A stretch of 64,000 nucleotides of DNA from Parerythrobacter aestuarii (GTDB lineage: Bacteria > Pseudomonadota > Alphaproteobacteria > Sphingomonadales > Sphingomonadaceae), in the NCBI RefSeq assembly GCF_030140925.1, contig NZ_JARBWD010000001.1, forward strand, positions 1,798,001 to 1,862,000. Reading direction: 5' to 3'. Numbering within the stretch: position 1 is the stretch's first letter; the number at the start of each line of letters is the position of its first letter. The translations under genes were made by a program, and so were the position numbers. The notes under the pieces were generated by a model. The model saw nothing but the letters and a program-made list of their open reading frames with translations, was not told where the DNA came from and ran no database searches. This document shows, in pieces, positions 52,124 through 62,116 of this stretch.

Positions 52124-52639
52124 TCAGAGCGTGGCACCAGGGAAATTCACCAACAGGTCGTAGGCCGCAGAATCGCCGACACCGCCAACCTTGATCCCCG
52201 TGCGCAGCCAGAAGGCATGCTTCACGATCTCGGCTTGCTGCTCGATGCCATATTGCTCGAGCTTCCAACCCGGCTTGAGAGAATAGTCGTAGCGGCAAAA
52301 GGGATGACGATGGAGCGGCAGGTACCAATCACCCTTCTGCTGGGTCTGCCAGACATGCGTCATCTCATGAATGAAATGACCGCGTTTGTAGAAATCTGCC
52401 AGCGAGAAATCATCGCAATAGCTTTCGCCGCGAGGGTGGAAATGGAGATGTCCGCGCGGTGCCATGGTCGTCTTGCGTGGCTGGAAGGGCCACCACTTGC
52501 GGCGACGGATCGTGACCTTGTCATAGCGAATGGCATCGCCGAAGACCCCGTGTGCAAGCGCGACCTCACCCTCGGTCAATCGCCGCTCACCCCCTATCGG
52601 GCAGAAGTCCGGCTCGTGATGGTCGTGGCCGTGGCTCAA
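52124..52639 (-). CDS. Vgr-related/DUF4157-like putative metallopeptidase
   Basis: 171 residues. LTEGEVALAHGVFGDAIRYDKVTI opens a domain resembling DUF4157 and proteins annotated as Vgr-related; a zinc-protease-type HEMTH (in FIHEMTHVWQTQ) lies near residues 90-94. His-rich N-terminus (SHGHDHHEP). TTG start with GGAG just upstream; no other start precedes the conserved part. No signal peptide and no type VI secretion genes nearby. Two bases after the copper chaperone stop, so same operon. Confidence 0.7.
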   Translation of the reverse strand: MSHGHDHHEPDFCPIGGERRLTEGEVALAHGVFGDAIRYDKVTIRRRKWWPFQPRKTTMAPRGHLHFHPRGESYCDDFSLADFYKRGHFIHEMTHVWQTQQKGDWYLPLHRHPFCRYDYSLKPGWKLEQYGIEQQAEIVKHAFWLRTGIKVGGVGDSAAYDLLVNFPGATL

Positions 52640-52641
52640 AC

Positions 52642-53100
52642 CTACTCCGACTCCCCGATTGCCTGGACCTTCACCGGAAAGACCAGATCGTCGCGATCTG
52701 AAAACGTGAGCGTCACATCGACCAGATCACCGGACTGAACGGACTCATCGAGCTTCATCGCCATGACATGTTTGCCGCCTGGGGCGAATTCGACAGAAGC
52801 CCCGTCGGAGAGCGTCGTTGGCTTGAGCGGGACCATGCGCGTTACGCCGTCCTCCTTTTCTACGTCATGCATCATCGCCATCTGTGCACCTTCAACTTCC
52901 ACCCCATCGATCGTCGCCTCGCCGTCGCCGTCGTAGGTGATGGTGAAGTAGACCGCAGCAGGATTACCCTCCACGGCTGGCAGGACGAGACGGCCCTCGC
53001 TGATCTCGATTTCGGTCCGCGTTCCTGACTCCATTTCGTCACAGCCCGCCAGTCCCATCGCGGATGCAAACAGGGTCAAGGCGGCAAAAGCGTGTTTCAT
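52642..53100 (-). CDS. copper chaperone PCu(A)C lipoprotein
   Basis: 152 residues. Lipobox LAGC (Cys20) and a PCu(A)C beta-barrel with the copper site: AMMHDVEKEDGVTRM and GGKHVMAM, giving the His/Met pairs of the HxnMx21HxM pattern. Delivers Cu(I) to cytochrome oxidase in the periplasm. Followed by the metallopeptidase-like gene; no cox genes in the window. Confidence 0.92.
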   Translation of the reverse strand: MKHAFAALTLFASAMGLAGCDEMESGTRTEIEISEGRLVLPAVEGNPAAVYFTITYDGDGEATIDGVEVEGAQMAMMHDVEKEDGVTRMVPLKPTTLSDGASVEFAPGGKHVMAMKLDESVQSGDLVDVTLTFSDRDDLVFPVKVQAIGESE

Positions 53101-53151
53101 TGCAAGAAATGTCCCTCGTCGAGAATGTTCGGATTCTAGGCATCCCGATCC

Positions 53152-53179
53152 CTTGTGCCAAGCAAAACCGCACCTATAT
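53152..53179 (+). promoter_or_regulatory. sigma-32-type heat-shock promoter of dnaK
   Basis: CTTG (53152-53155), 17-base spacer, CCTATAT (53173-53179), matching the alphaproteobacterial RpoH pattern CTTG-N17/18-CYTATnT. Predicted leader to the dnaK start is about 85 bases. Confidence 0.75.
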
Positions 53180-53270
53180 CCGCCTCACAATCCGAGCTGC
53201 CAAGCGGCCTTGCCGATGATCGGGAGGTCCACCGTGCAGCGTCCAACAAACGACTACTGATGGGGTAGAA

Positions 53271-55196
53271 ATGAGCAAAGTAATCGGGATCGACCTCGGC
53301 ACCACCAACAGCTGCGTATCCGTTATGGATGGCGGCAAGCCCAAGGTCATCGAGAATTCGGAAGGCGCGCGCACCACGCCGTCGATCGTTGCTTTCACCA
53401 AGGATGGCGAGCGCCTGATCGGCCAGCCTGCCAAGCGCCAGGCCGTCACCAACCCTGACAACACGCTGTTCGCGATCAAGCGCCTGATCGGGCGCCGGTT
53501 CGATGATCCCATGACCAAGAAGGACATGGAAATCGTCCCCTACAACATCGTCAAGGGCAAGAATGGCGATGCATGGGTCGAGGCCGGTGGCGAACAATAT
53601 TCGCCCAGCCAGATCTCGGCCTTCATCCTGCAGAAAATGAAGGAAACCGCCGAAGGTTACCTCGGCGAAACCGTGACGCAGGCGGTCATCACCGTTCCCG
53701 CATATTTCAACGACGCCCAGCGCCAGGCAACCAAGGATGCCGGCCAGATCGCGGGCCTCGAAGTGCTGCGCATCATCAACGAGCCGACCGCAGCCGCGCT
53801 CGCCTATGGGATGGACAAGGACGATGGCAAGACCATCGCCGTCTATGACCTTGGCGGCGGCACCTTCGACGTCTCGATCCTCGAGATCGGTGACGGCGTA
53901 TTCGAAGTGAAGTCGACCAATGGCGACACGTTCCTCGGCGGCGAAGACTTCGACAATGCCATCGTCGAATATCTCGCCGACGAGTTCAAGAAGAAGGAAA
54001 ACATGGACCTGAAGGCCGACAAGCTCGCCCTCCAGCGTCTCAAGGAAGCGGCTGAAAAGGCCAAGATCGAGCTTTCCAGCTCGGCCTCGACCGAAGTCAA
54101 CCTGCCCTTCATCACCGCTCGCATGGAAGGTGGCAGCTCGACCCCGCTGCACCTCGTGGAAACCATCAGCCGTTCGAAGCTCGAGCAGCTGGTCGGCGAT
54201 CTCGTCAAGCGGACGCTCGAGCCGTGCAAGAAGGCGCTGGCCGATGCCGGCATTGAAAAGGGCGGCGTCGACGAAGTGATCCTCGTCGGCGGGATGACCC
54301 GCATGCCCAAGGTTCGCGAAGTGGTGAAGGACTTCTTCGGCAAGGATCCGCACACCGGCGTCAACCCGGACGAAGTCGTGGCCATGGGTGCCGCGATCCA
54401 GGCCGGCGTGCTGCAGGGCGACGTCAAGGACGTGTTGCTGCTCGACGTGACCCCGCTTTCGCTGGGCATCGAAACGCTGGGCGGTGTCTTCACCCGCATG
54501 ATCGACCGTAACACGACGATCCCGACCAAGAAGACGCAGACTTACTCGACCGCTGAAGACAATCAGAACGCGGTGACCATCCGCGTGCTGCAAGGCGAGC
54601 GCGAGATGGCGGCAGACAACAAGCTGCTCGGTAATTTCGACCTCGTCGGGATCCCGGCCGCTCCGCGCGGCGTACCGCAGATCGAAGTCACCTTCGATAT
54701 CGACGCCAACGGCATCGTCAACGTCAGCGCCAAGGACAAGGGCACTGGCAAGGAACAGCAGATCAAGATCCAGGCCTCAGGCGGCCTCTCGGAAGCTGAC
54801 ATCGATCAGATGGTGCAGGACGCCGAGAAGTTTGCCGAAGAAGACAAGAAGCGCAAGGAAGCGGCTGAAGCCCGCAACCAGGCCGACAGCCTGGTCCACG
54901 CGACAGAAAAGCAGCTCGAAGAACACGGCGACAAGATCGACGCTTCGCTCAAGAGCGACGTCGAAGCGGCGCTGGCAGAAGCCAAGGCCGCGCTCGAAGG
55001 CGAAGATGTCGACGCCATCAACGCCAAGGCGCAGGCGCTGACCGAAGTGGCCATGAAGATGGGCCAGTCGATCTACGAGCAGGAGCAGGCCAATGCCTCT
55101 GCCGAAGGCGACGCCGGCGAAGGCGAAGCCAAGAAAGACGACGAGGAAGTGGTCGACGCCGAATTCTCGGAAGTCGACGAAGACAACAAGGGCTGA
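53271..55196 (+). CDS. dnaK: molecular chaperone DnaK (Hsp70)
   Basis: 641 residues, full length. [16 protein letters not shown] phosphate loop, [34 protein letters not shown], the [14 protein letters not shown] linker and a C-terminal lid ending in [19 protein letters not shown]-driven folding of client proteins with DnaJ and GrpE. Weak GGGGT before the ATG. A hairpin separates it from dnaJ. Confidence 0.98.
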   Translation: MSKVIGIDLGTTNSCVSVMDGGKPKVIENSEGARTTPSIVAFTKDGERLIGQPAKRQAVTNPDNTLFAIKRLIGRRFDDPMTKKDMEIVPYNIVKGKNGDAWVEAGGEQYSPSQISAFILQKMKETAEGYLGETVTQAVITVPAYFNDAQRQATKDAGQIAGLEVLRIINEPTAAALAYGMDKDDGKTIAVYDLGGGTFDVSILEIGDGVFEVKSTNGDTFLGGEDFDNAIVEYLADEFKKKENMDLKADKLALQRLKEAAEKAKIELSSSASTEVNLPFITARMEGGSSTPLHLVETISRSKLEQLVGDLVKRTLEPCKKALADAGIEKGGVDEVILVGGMTRMPKVREVVKDFFGKDPHTGVNPDEVVAMGAAIQAGVLQGDVKDVLLLDVTPLSLGIETLGGVFTRMIDRNTTIPTKKTQTYSTAEDNQNAVTIRVLQGEREMAADNKLLGNFDLVGIPAAPRGVPQIEVTFDIDANGIVNVSAKDKGTGKEQQIKIQASGGLSEADIDQMVQDAEKFAEEDKKRKEAAEARNQADSLVHATEKQLEEHGDKIDASLKSDVEAALAEAKAALEGEDVDAINAKAQALTEVAMKMGQSIYEQEQANASAEGDAGEGEAKKDDEEVVDAEFSEVDEDNKG

Positions 55197-55214
55197 TGTC
55201 CTGATGAAAATCCG

Positions 55215-55256
55215 GGCCGCCGTCGATGTTTCGCCATCGATGGCGGCCTGAGTTTT
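55215..55256 (+). terminator. hairpin with T-run between dnaK and dnaJ
   Basis: GGCCGCC (55215-55221) pairs with GGCGGCC (55242-55248), inside which TCGATG pairs with CATCGA around a 6-base loop; TTTT follows at 55253-55256. Likely a partial terminator that keeps dnaJ expression below dnaK, or a processing/stability stem. Confidence 0.7.
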
Positions 55257-55274
55257 ACGGGGACGGGGTAGTAC

Positions 55275-56390
55275 ATGTCAGCCGAAGCCGACCTTTACGA
55301 ATTGCTGGGTGTTGATCGCGGCGCAGATGATGGGGCGATCAAGTCTGCCTATCGCAAGCTCGCCATGAAGTATCACCCGGACCGCAATCCGGGTGACGCG
55401 GAGGCGGAAGCTCATTTCAAGGCGGTGGGTGCCGCCTATGAGGTCCTCAAGGACCCGCAAAAGCGCGCCGCCTATGATCGCTTCGGCCATGCCGCCTTCC
55501 AGAACGGCGGCCCCGGTGGTGGTGCCGGTGGGCCCGATTTCGGCGATATCGGTGATATCTTCGAGACCATTTTCGGCAGCGCCTTCGGTGGCGGCGGGCG
55601 GCAACGCCCTCAGCGCGGCGCGGACCTGCGCTACGACATGGAAATCACGCTCGACGATGCATTCCATGGCAAGGAAACGGAGATCGAGATCGAAGTTTCG
55701 GTCGCTTGCGATACCTGCAGCGGCTCGGGAGCCGAGCCCGGCACCAGTACGCGCGGCTGCAACCTATGCAACGGCTATGGCAAGGTCCGTGCCCAGCAGG
55801 GTTTCTTCATGGTCGAGCGGCCGTGCCCCAACTGCCATGGCCGCGGCGAAGTATTGGAAGACCCCTGCCACAGCTGCCGCGGGGAAGGCCGCGTAGACAA
55901 GCCACAGGCACTGAAAATCGATATCCCGCGCGGGGTCGATACCGGCACGCGCATCCGCCTGAACGGCAAGGGAGAGGCCGGCCCGCGCGGTGCGCCTCCA
56001 GGTGACTTGTACATTTTCCTGCATGTGAAGAAGCACGATGTGTTCGAACGTGAGGGGACATCGCTGATCACTCGCGTGCCCGTCAGTTTCACGACAGCTG
56101 CGCTCGGCGGCTGCGTCAACATTCCAGACCTGGACGGATCGACCAACGAGATCGAGATCCCGGTCGGGATCCAGTCAGGCAAGCAGCTGCGCAAACGTGG
56201 TGCAGGCATGCCTGTGCTACAAGGGCGCGGGCGGGGCGATCTCGTCGTTGAAGTGATCGTGGAAACGCCCACCAGGCTGTCGAAGGACCAGAAGGCTATC
56301 CTGGAGCAGTTCCGCGAGACGGAGACTGGGGACGAATGCCCGCAGAGCCGCGGATTCTTCGACAAACTCAAGGATGCATTCGGCGCTTAG
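55275..56390 (+). CDS. dnaJ: co-chaperone DnaJ (Hsp40)
   Basis: 371 residues. J domain (DLYELLGVDRGADDGAIKSA, HPDRNPGD with the HPD tripeptide), Gly-rich region, and the zinc domain with four repeats: CDTCSGSG, CNLCNGYG, CPNCHGRG, CHSCRGEG. Stimulates DnaK ATPase. ATG start 78 bases after dnaK. Confidence 0.98.
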   Translation: MSAEADLYELLGVDRGADDGAIKSAYRKLAMKYHPDRNPGDAEAEAHFKAVGAAYEVLKDPQKRAAYDRFGHAAFQNGGPGGGAGGPDFGDIGDIFETIFGSAFGGGGRQRPQRGADLRYDMEITLDDAFHGKETEIEIEVSVACDTCSGSGAEPGTSTRGCNLCNGYGKVRAQQGFFMVERPCPNCHGRGEVLEDPCHSCRGEGRVDKPQALKIDIPRGVDTGTRIRLNGKGEAGPRGAPPGDLYIFLHVKKHDVFEREGTSLITRVPVSFTTAALGGCVNIPDLDGSTNEIEIPVGIQSGKQLRKRGAGMPVLQGRGRGDLVVEVIVETPTRLSKDQKAILEQFRETETGDECPQSRGFFDKLKDAFGA

Positions 56391-56449
56391 TACCGGTAGC
56401 AGGAACCCTCGTACTGTCCGTTCGTATTGGGATGGAAAAGGGGATTGCC

Positions 56450-57334
56450 ATGAAAACTGCCGCTACGCTTGCATGCCTGTCGCTGTTCGCCCTTGCCGCG
56501 CCAGCGAGCGCGCAAACCAATTGGGATGAGGTCGAATTCGAAACCATACCCCTCGCACCGGGTGTGGCGGTCCTCATCAGCGGGCGCGCTGGCAATCTCG
56601 GCGTGAGCTATGGCGAAGACGGCACGATCCTGATCGACGACCAGTTCGCGCCGCTGACCGACAAGATTGAAGCTGCGATCGCCGAACTGGGTGCCGATCC
56701 GGTCAAGTTCCTCATCAACACCCATTACCATGGCGATCACACGGGCGGGAACGAGAACCTCGGCAAGAAGGGCGCCCTCATCTTCGCACAGAAGAACGTG
56801 CGCGTGCGATTGCTGGAAGGACGCCAGGGAGAGCGGCCCATCCCGCCAGCACCCAAGGAAGCGCTGCCGGTCGTCACCTATGACCAGGGGCTGACGCTCA
56901 ACGTCAATGGCGACACTGTCGACGTCATGTTCGTCGGCGGTGGCCACACCGATGGCGACAGTGTTATCTTCTGGCGCGAGGACAACATCGTCCACATGGG
57001 CGATCTCTATTTCAAGATCCCCGGCTATCCCTTCATCGATGTCGCTTCAGGCGGCAATGTGTTCAATGCCATGAACTCACTCGACACGGTCATCCGGATG
57101 ATCGACGACGAGACCAAGGTCATCCCCGGTCATGGCCCGATGTCCAACAAGGCAGAACTGGTCGTTTACCGGGCGATGGTCGGCGATGCTGTGGCGCGGG
57201 TGAAGGCTCTCAGGGACGAAGGCAAGACACTGGAAGAAGCAGTTGCAGCCGATCCGCTGGCAGATTTCAATCGCGGCGAAGGCTTCATCAGCAAGGACAG
57301 CTTCGTCACGGCTATCTGGAACAGCATGGACTGA
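56450..57334 (+). CDS. secreted metallo-beta-lactamase fold hydrolase
   Basis: 294 residues from ATG 56450 (AAGGGGA upstream; ATG 56432 would add six residues). Signal peptide to APASAQ. Zinc motif THYHGDHTGGN (HxHxDH), GGGHTDGDSVIFW, MGDLYFKIPGYPFID and PGHGPM. Likely periplasmic hydrolase of the same subgroup as subclass B-like and SoxH-like proteins; whether it cleaves beta-lactams cannot be told. Confidence 0.88.
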   Translation: MKTAATLACLSLFALAAPASAQTNWDEVEFETIPLAPGVAVLISGRAGNLGVSYGEDGTILIDDQFAPLTDKIEAAIAELGADPVKFLINTHYHGDHTGGNENLGKKGALIFAQKNVRVRLLEGRQGERPIPPAPKEALPVVTYDQGLTLNVNGDTVDVMFVGGGHTDGDSVIFWREDNIVHMGDLYFKIPGYPFIDVASGGNVFNAMNSLDTVIRMIDDETKVIPGHGPMSNKAELVVYRAMVGDAVARVKALRDEGKTLEEAVAADPLADFNRGEGFISKDSFVTAIWNSMD

Positions 57335-57342
57335 AGAGCCGG

Positions 57343-59658
57343 CTAGCCAAGCCGCTCTGCCACTTCGGACCGGAGCTGCGCGATCAGGCTTTTTTCACAG
57401 CGCCCCGCCGCCTCTTCCTCGTCGAGGATTGCAACGAATGCGTCGCGCTTGAAACTGCGACAGCGATCCTCCGGCAAGGGCTGGTCGAGGGTTGAGCAGA
57501 CCAGGTCCACCATCCGTTCGGCCCCGTGCAGGCGGCCCCACAGATAGTCGTTCTCACGATAGTCGCGACTGAAGAACGCACCGAAGTTGTAGAATTCGAT
57601 CCCGCGCAACGTCGCCCGTGTCCCTCCCTCGCGGATGGTGCGAGCATCGTCGGGGCTGATCCGGTCGACCTTGACGGGATCGAATTCCGTCAATCCGTCC
57701 TGCCCGAGCAACGGCAAGGTCGCGACATCGTAGAACGGGAAACCGAGATAGGTCAGCAGCATCCGCCGCCGCAGGTTCTTGGGCATGGCCTGCATCGCAG
57801 CTGCGAGCATTTCTTCGGCCTGGGCATCGACTGATGGCAGCAGGTGCTTGTCCGCGAACGCATCGATGACCGCGCCCGGATCCTCGAAGACCTTGTTTGC
57901 CAGCATCGGAAAATCTGGGCCCATGTTATCCAGACCCTCGCGACCGAAATAGAGCGCCAGGATCTCGTAGATAGCCTCGCGTGCTTCATCGAGGGCCTCA
58001 TCATCGAGTTCAGGGTCTGCGTCCCAGTCGCGAGACAGGCGCCGGGCGAGCAGGCGCAAACGCCTGATACGGAATCCGAGATCGTGCGACCGGAAGAAGG
58101 CGATGGCCTCTTGCGTTGCCCCGCCGCTCGCGAGCGTCAGGCTGGAAAGACCTCGGCGATTCAGCTCATCGCGCAGAACATCGATGATCGGCACTGCGTC
58201 GGGCAATTGCAGGTGCGGAGCGGCTTCGTGGACCAGCTCGCCTAGTCGCTCCACGATTCCGGTGAACTTGGTCTGCGCATAGGCATGGAAAGCGTATCCA
58301 GCGCTCTCGGCAGCTGCTTGCTGCGCCTTGTTGCGCCACGCCACAAGGCGCTTGGGCGTGGGGCTGTCGAGGAAGAATGTACGACCGAACAGACGCTCTA
58401 TGGCATCCTCTATCCCGGGCCGCATGCCGGTAATGATGCGGCGCAGCCGCTCTGCCTCTCGCGACTGTTCTTCCAGCGCTTCGAGGTTGTCGCGGATCGG
58501 CTGTTCCCGCGGAATGGTCGAAAGCGAACCGAAGATGGCGGCGAAGAAACCGACATCGCGATCATCGGATTCCCTGATCGACCCGAAGCGATCGGGGCGA
58601 GGGTCGATATAGACGAAGCGGCGGTCGACTTCACGATGCGCGGGTCGGCCCCGAAGAGCCTCGATGGCCCCGCCGAACGGACGATTGACCAGCACGGAAC
58701 CGTCGATCAGTGACACCGAGCAGGTTGTCTCTAGCCGCACGTGCGCAGGCATGATCCGTTTCAGGAAAGCCTCACGGGTCCGCCATTGGCGGTCCAGATC
58801 TTTGGCAAGCTGATCGATCTCAGCCAGCATCAATGGGGGAAATGCGCCCGGGAAGCTGGAGGTTGCACGCGCCGCCAGCGTCAGTTCAAGCGGATCGGCC
58901 AGCATCTGCCCGCTTTCCTTGCTGGCATGAGCATGGAACGAAACCGGCATGCGATGTTCGCTTTCCTCGACCAGCGCCGGGCTATGGAGGCGCAGCGTTT
59001 CCAGATAGCCGCGAAAATCGGTGGCGGTGACAAACAGGTCTATCGGATGCCCCGGCGGCAACAGAGGCGGGCCGGGCACGGCTTCGCTCATCGCCTGCAG
59101 GGCATTGTAGAGCAGCTTCGACATGCCGAGACCGGAGAAGGGCGGTTGGAACCAGCGACTGCGGATGAAGCGCGAAACCTTCATCCGCACTTCATCGCGG
59201 GTCTCCTCAGCCACGCTTTCGGTGACGGCATTGCCTGGCCGATTGAGCAACCACCAGGCAATCGGCTGCGCCCAGAACTTGGCGAAGCGCCACAGCGGAC
59301 GGGCATCGGGATCGATCAGCCGGTCGACATCGGCATTGTCCAGCCAAAGCTCGGTCAATGGCTCGAGCGAAGCGCCTGAATGGATGGCCTGCGCGAGGAA
59401 CACCGCATTGATGCCGCCTGCGCTGGCGCCGCTCAGGATATCGGGCAACACCCGCAAGCGCAGCCCCTTGTCCTCTTCGATAGTCCGCAACAGCTCGGCG
59501 TAGACATGCGCGCTACCCATCGGCGCAATGTCATCCGCGTGGTGAGCGCGGCTGGCCCTTGCCAGATGCCACAGCTCTTTCGTTACGCCGTGCATGTATA
59601 CAGCGAGGCTGACCCCACCGTAGCAGACAAGCGCAATACGAAGTTCCTTTTGCCGCAT
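57343..59658 (-). CDS. patatin-like phospholipase, 771 residues
   Basis: Start ATG 59658. Patatin domain in the first ~330 residues: RIALVCYGGVSLAVYMHG (oxyanion-type glycine loop), nucleophile Ser79 in SGASAGGINAVFL and the dyad Asp in LIDGSVLVNRP. The long C-terminal region (DUF3376-type) is mostly helical with no catalytic motif I recognise. No signal peptide, so a cytosolic or membrane-associated lipase or acyl hydrolase. Divergent from radA. Confidence 0.88.
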   Translation of the reverse strand: MRQKELRIALVCYGGVSLAVYMHGVTKELWHLARASRAHHADDIAPMGSAHVYAELLRTIEEDKGLRLRVLPDILSGASAGGINAVFLAQAIHSGASLEPLTELWLDNADVDRLIDPDARPLWRFAKFWAQPIAWWLLNRPGNAVTESVAEETRDEVRMKVSRFIRSRWFQPPFSGLGMSKLLYNALQAMSEAVPGPPLLPPGHPIDLFVTATDFRGYLETLRLHSPALVEESEHRMPVSFHAHASKESGQMLADPLELTLAARATSSFPGAFPPLMLAEIDQLAKDLDRQWRTREAFLKRIMPAHVRLETTCSVSLIDGSVLVNRPFGGAIEALRGRPAHREVDRRFVYIDPRPDRFGSIRESDDRDVGFFAAIFGSLSTIPREQPIRDNLEALEEQSREAERLRRIITGMRPGIEDAIERLFGRTFFLDSPTPKRLVAWRNKAQQAAAESAGYAFHAYAQTKFTGIVERLGELVHEAAPHLQLPDAVPIIDVLRDELNRRGLSSLTLASGGATQEAIAFFRSHDLGFRIRRLRLLARRLSRDWDADPELDDEALDEAREAIYEILALYFGREGLDNMGPDFPMLANKVFEDPGAVIDAFADKHLLPSVDAQAEEMLAAAMQAMPKNLRRRMLLTYLGFPFYDVATLPLLGQDGLTEFDPVKVDRISPDDARTIREGGTRATLRGIEFYNFGAFFSRDYRENDYLWGRLHGAERMVDLVCSTLDQPLPEDRCRSFKRDAFVAILDEEEAAGRCEKSLIAQLRSEVAERLG

Positions 59659-59728
59659 ATGCGGATAGTGGCGAGGCCGGGCGCACTTGGCAATTGCGTT
59701 CTGCAAATGTTCTGTTTATCGCTTGGCC

Positions 59729-61096
59729 ATGGCAAAGACCAAGAAGCGCTATGTATGTCAGGCCTGCGGGGCCGTCGCACATCGTTGGCAAGGGCAATGC
59801 GCCGATTGTGCGGAGTGGAACTCACTGGTCGAAGACGTACCGGCGACGGTGTTTTCCCAGAAACATGACCTGTCGAGCGGCGGGCGGGCGATCGAGTTTG
59901 TCGATCTTAACCAGCCCGGTGACGAACTTGTCCGGCGGACGACCGGGCTGGCAGAGTTTGACCGGGCATTGGGTGGGGGTCTGGTCCCGGGCTGTGCGAT
60001 CCTGATGGGCGGCGATCCCGGCATCGGCAAGTCGACCCTGCTGCTGCAAGCTGCCGCCAATATCGCCAAGGCGGGCCAGCAGGTCGTTTACGTCAGCGGT
60101 GAAGAAGCTGCCGGTCAGGTCCGCATGCGCGCATCGCGACTCGGCGTTGCCGATGCGCCGCTCAAGCTCGCCTCCAGCACGTCGGTGCGCGATATCCTCA
60201 CCACGCTAGGCGGGATGGATGCGCCCGCCATGCTGGTGATCGATTCCATCCAGACCATGCATTCCGACACCATTGAAGGCGCGCCCGGCACCGTCAGCCA
60301 GGTTCGTGGCTGCGCTTTCGAACTGATCCGCTATGCCAAGGAGAGTGGCGTTGCGCTGGTGTTGGTCGGCCATGTGACGAAGGATGGCAATATTGCCGGG
60401 CCTCGGGTCCTCGAACACATGGTCGACGTTGTCATGAGTTTCGAAGGCGAACGCAGCCACCAGTACCGAATCCTGCGCGCACTGAAGAACCGCTTCGGCG
60501 CAGTCGATGAAATCGGCGTCTTCGCCATGGCCAGCAAGGGGCTGGAGGAAGTTGCCAACCCATCTCTTCTGTTCCTCTCGGGCCGCGACGAACCGCTGGC
60601 TGGCAGCGCGGTTTTCCCGGCGCTGGAAGGCACGCGACCCGTGCTGATCGAAGTGCAAGCACTGATCGTGCGTTTGCAATCTGGAGCCACTCCGCGGCGC
60701 GCAGTTGTCGGCTGGGACAACGGTCGCCTCGCAATGCTGCTTGCGGTGCTGGAATCGCGGTGTGGACTGAACTTCAGCTCGGCCGAAGTCTATCTCAACG
60801 TAGCCGGCGGTTATCGCCTGTCTGATCCGGCGGCAGACCTCGCAGTTGCAGCGGCTCTCGTCTCTGCATTGGCCGACAAGCCATTGCCGGAACGCTCGGT
60901 CTGGTTTGGCGAGGTCTCGCTTGCAGGTGAAGTCCGCCCGGTGGCGCATGCCGGCCTGCGATTGCGAGAGGCCGCAAAACTGGGCTTTGCAACAGGGTGC
61001 GGACCTCGAAACGGCGGAGAGAAGGTGGCGAACATGCGCTTTACCGGCGTGGATCGGCTCGCAAACCTCGTTGACCGGGTCATGGCAAGGACCTAA
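59729..61096 (+). CDS. radA: DNA repair protein RadA
   Basis: 455 residues from ATG 59729. C4 zinc finger Cys10/13/24/27, RecA-like ATPase with Walker A GDPGIGKST (95-103), RadA-specific KNRFG (ALKNRFGAVDEIG) and a Lon-like C-terminal domain (SSAEVYLNVAGGYRLSDPAA). Branch migration in recombinational repair. cvpA follows after 14 bases. Confidence 0.96.
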   Translation: MAKTKKRYVCQACGAVAHRWQGQCADCAEWNSLVEDVPATVFSQKHDLSSGGRAIEFVDLNQPGDELVRRTTGLAEFDRALGGGLVPGCAILMGGDPGIGKSTLLLQAAANIAKAGQQVVYVSGEEAAGQVRMRASRLGVADAPLKLASSTSVRDILTTLGGMDAPAMLVIDSIQTMHSDTIEGAPGTVSQVRGCAFELIRYAKESGVALVLVGHVTKDGNIAGPRVLEHMVDVVMSFEGERSHQYRILRALKNRFGAVDEIGVFAMASKGLEEVANPSLLFLSGRDEPLAGSAVFPALEGTRPVLIEVQALIVRLQSGATPRRAVVGWDNGRLAMLLAVLESRCGLNFSSAEVYLNVAGGYRLSDPAADLAVAAALVSALADKPLPERSVWFGEVSLAGEVRPVAHAGLRLREAAKLGFATGCGPRNGGEKVANMRFTGVDRLANLVDRVMART

Positions 61097-61110
61097 GTCA
61101 CCGAGCTGTA

Positions 61111-61647
61111 ATGACTGGCTTCGACATCATTGTGCTTATCATTGTAGGGGTCGCCGCGATTGGTGGCTTCATGCGCGGTTTCGTGCAGGAAGTGCTGTCG
61201 TTGGCAGCATGGGTCCTTGTGGTCTTTGCGATCCGATATCTTCATACGCCGCTCTATCAGGGAATTGAGCCCTACGTCCCGACGCAGACAGGGGCATCGA
61301 TCCTTGCTTTCACGATGTTGCTGCTCATTCCCTACGCAGCGATGAAGCTGATTGCCGGTCGTGCCGGTGAAGGCGCTCGAAGTTCCCTGCTTGGCCCAAT
61401 TGATCGAGTCCTTGGCTTTGGCTTCGGCGCCATCAAGGGAGGGATCGTGGTCATCCTTGCCTTCTCCCTGCTTGTCCTCGGCTATGACACCGTATGGGGC
61501 TATCAGGGCCGGCCTGTGTGGATCACGACAGCGCGGACTTATCCGGTGGTGAACGCCAGCACCGAGGCAATGGTGCAGTATGTCTCGGAGCGCAGGGCAG
61601 CCTTGCGCGCGCAACAGGAAGCTCAGGCGCGGATGCTGGGGCAATGA
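61111..61647 (+). CDS. cvpA: CvpA family membrane protein
   Basis: 178 residues, four membrane helices (about 5-24, 28-46, 62-82 and 105-127) and a charged C-terminal coil. FDIIVLIIVGVAAIGGFMRG and the GFGFGAIKGGIVV glycine-rich helix are typical. Involved in envelope homeostasis and colicin V production in E. coli; precise role unclear. Overlaps the Fe-S scaffold gene by ATGA. Confidence 0.88.
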   Translation: MTGFDIIVLIIVGVAAIGGFMRGFVQEVLSLAAWVLVVFAIRYLHTPLYQGIEPYVPTQTGASILAFTMLLLIPYAAMKLIAGRAGEGARSSLLGPIDRVLGFGFGAIKGGIVVILAFSLLVLGYDTVWGYQGRPVWITTARTYPVVNASTEAMVQYVSERRAALRAQQEAQARMLGQ

Positions 61648-62087
61648 CCTCAGCTCGAAATGCCGAGCAACTCTACACCCCTCAAATCCTCAGCCTGGCA
61701 GTTGAACTCGCTAAGGTTCCGTTCGACCCGTCGTCACCATTGAACGGCAGCGCGCGGTCGCAAAGTTGCGGTAGCACCGTCGAACTGAGCCTGTATCTGG
61801 ATCGGCACGCCGCTATCGATACTGTCGGGCTCAAGGTCGCAGCCTGCGCTATTGGACAGGCGAGCGCCGCGATATTTGCCCGCCACGCCACAGGCAACCG
61901 CTCCGACGACATCGAACGGGCCCTGGAAGCCATTCGCTCTTGGTTGGCAGACGAGGGGGAGATGCCTCACTGGCCGGACTTCCATTTCCTCGCTGCCGCG
62001 CGCGATTATCCCGGGCGTCACGGTGCCATACTGTTGCCGTGGAAGGCGGCAGCTGAGGCGCTTTCCAAGGACAGGGACCGCCGCTAG
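61644..62087 (+). CDS. NifU/IscU-like iron-sulfur cluster scaffold protein
   Basis: 147 residues. Cys42 (SQSCGSTVEL) and Cys68 (KVAACAIGQASA) sit at the first two IscU cluster positions; the third cysteine is missing, the site reading PGRHGAILLPW with His126. Such two-cysteine forms are common in alphaproteobacteria and are called iron-sulfur cluster assembly scaffold proteins; activity is unproven. Coupled to cvpA. Confidence 0.8.
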   Translation: MTSARNAEQLYTPQILSLAVELAKVPFDPSSPLNGSARSQSCGSTVELSLYLDRHAAIDTVGLKVAACAIGQASAAIFARHATGNRSDDIERALEAIRSWLADEGEMPHWPDFHFLAAARDYPGRHGAILLPWKAAAEALSKDRDRR

Positions 62088-62116
62088 GGAAGGGCCAACC
62101 AGTCCAGGGGAGAGCT

